Shown piece by piece: positions 63,798 to 64,000 of a stretch of 64,000 nucleotides of DNA (position 1 is its first letter; each line of letters opens with the position of its first letter). The translations under genes and the position numbers were made by a program. The DNA is from Spinellus fusiger (taxonomy: Eukaryota; Mucoromycota; Mucoromycetes; Mucorales; Phycomycetaceae), in the NCBI GenBank assembly GCA_025094145.1, contig JALLLS010000018.1:372001-436000 (forward strand). Direction: 5' to 3'. Below the pieces are notes generated by a model that worked only from the letters and a program-made list of their open reading frames with translations, was not told where the DNA came from and searched no databases.

Positions 63798-64000
63798 AAG
63801 AAAGAGGGGATGGAGGAACAAGAGACGCATTCAAGGACAGTCTGTCGTGTCTGTTTTGTACAGTCACACATCCCAAGGAAAAGAAAGAGAAAGAGAGCTT
63901 TGGTTTTATATGTATTTTTTTGAATTATCTTGAACTTTCACTATCAAGGGAGAATCTGGTTGGGTTCTATGTACTAAGGTGAGGCATAAGGTGGTGGTTG
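63798..64000. other. Right edge, Spc2 promoter side
   Basis: About 200 bp upstream of the Spc2 start; no further feature seen before the window ends. Confidence 0.4.

Overview
This window is eukaryotic and almost certainly fungal nuclear DNA, most likely from an early-diverging lineage of the Mucoromycota type. The evidence is an AT-rich composition, short introns in nearly every gene, homopolymer and microsatellite tracts between genes, and a gene set that is fungal (CRH-type GH16 transglycosylase, Rsa3, Red1-like finger protein, Mtm1-type carrier, UreD) but also includes genes retained in animals (TTC36, PAAF1, CDC45, SPCS2). I see no bacterial operon, phage, CRISPR array, rRNA or tRNA, and no complete transposon. 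I read about 25 protein-coding genes. For most, the exon chains below were joined by hand by requiring GT/GC..AG borders, phase agreement and family-conserved protein sequence.

Layout. 1-12 kb: AAAP amino-acid transporter (+), Ded1/DDX3 helicase (-), C2-like/PH anillin-like protein (-), CRH GH16 enzyme (-). 12-14.7 kb: MutY adenine glycosylase (-). 14.7-17.9 kb: about 3.3 kb with no supportable gene. 17.9-26.5 kb: RhoGAP (-), DHHC palmitoyltransferase (+), a 20-bp minisatellite, UreD (-), a small charged nucleolar-type protein (+), PAAF1/Rpn14-like WD40 protein (-). 27-34 kb: CDC45 (-), mitochondrial ribosomal protein mL43 (-), a long Red1/ZFC3H1-like protein (+). 36-44 kb: MFS Dal5-type transporter (+) and a 1,893-residue RasGEF (-). 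45.9-58.7 kb: Rsa3 (+), Mediator MED1 (-), Mtm1/SLC25A39-40-type carrier (-), Nodulin-like MFS (-), pepsin-type protease (-), SF3B6 (-). 59.5-63.8 kb: TTC36 (+), RecQ helicase (-), Spc2 (-).

These are mostly independent housekeeping genes. Loose themes are DNA replication and repair (CDC45, MutY, RecQ), nuclear RNA processing and ribosome assembly (Ded1, SF3B6, Red1-like, Rsa3, Utp16-like), small-GTPase control and cytokinesis (RhoGAP, RasGEF, anillin-like) and secretion or cell wall (CRH, Spc2, aspartic protease). I did not find a convincing new multi-gene system. The most notable signals are structural: eight introns that seem to use GC instead of GT at the donor site (of roughly 115 introns placed by hand), several microexons of 17-33 nt, introns as short as 34 nt, and a tail-to-tail gene pair (TTC36/RecQ) whose stop codons overlap inside one TTAA.
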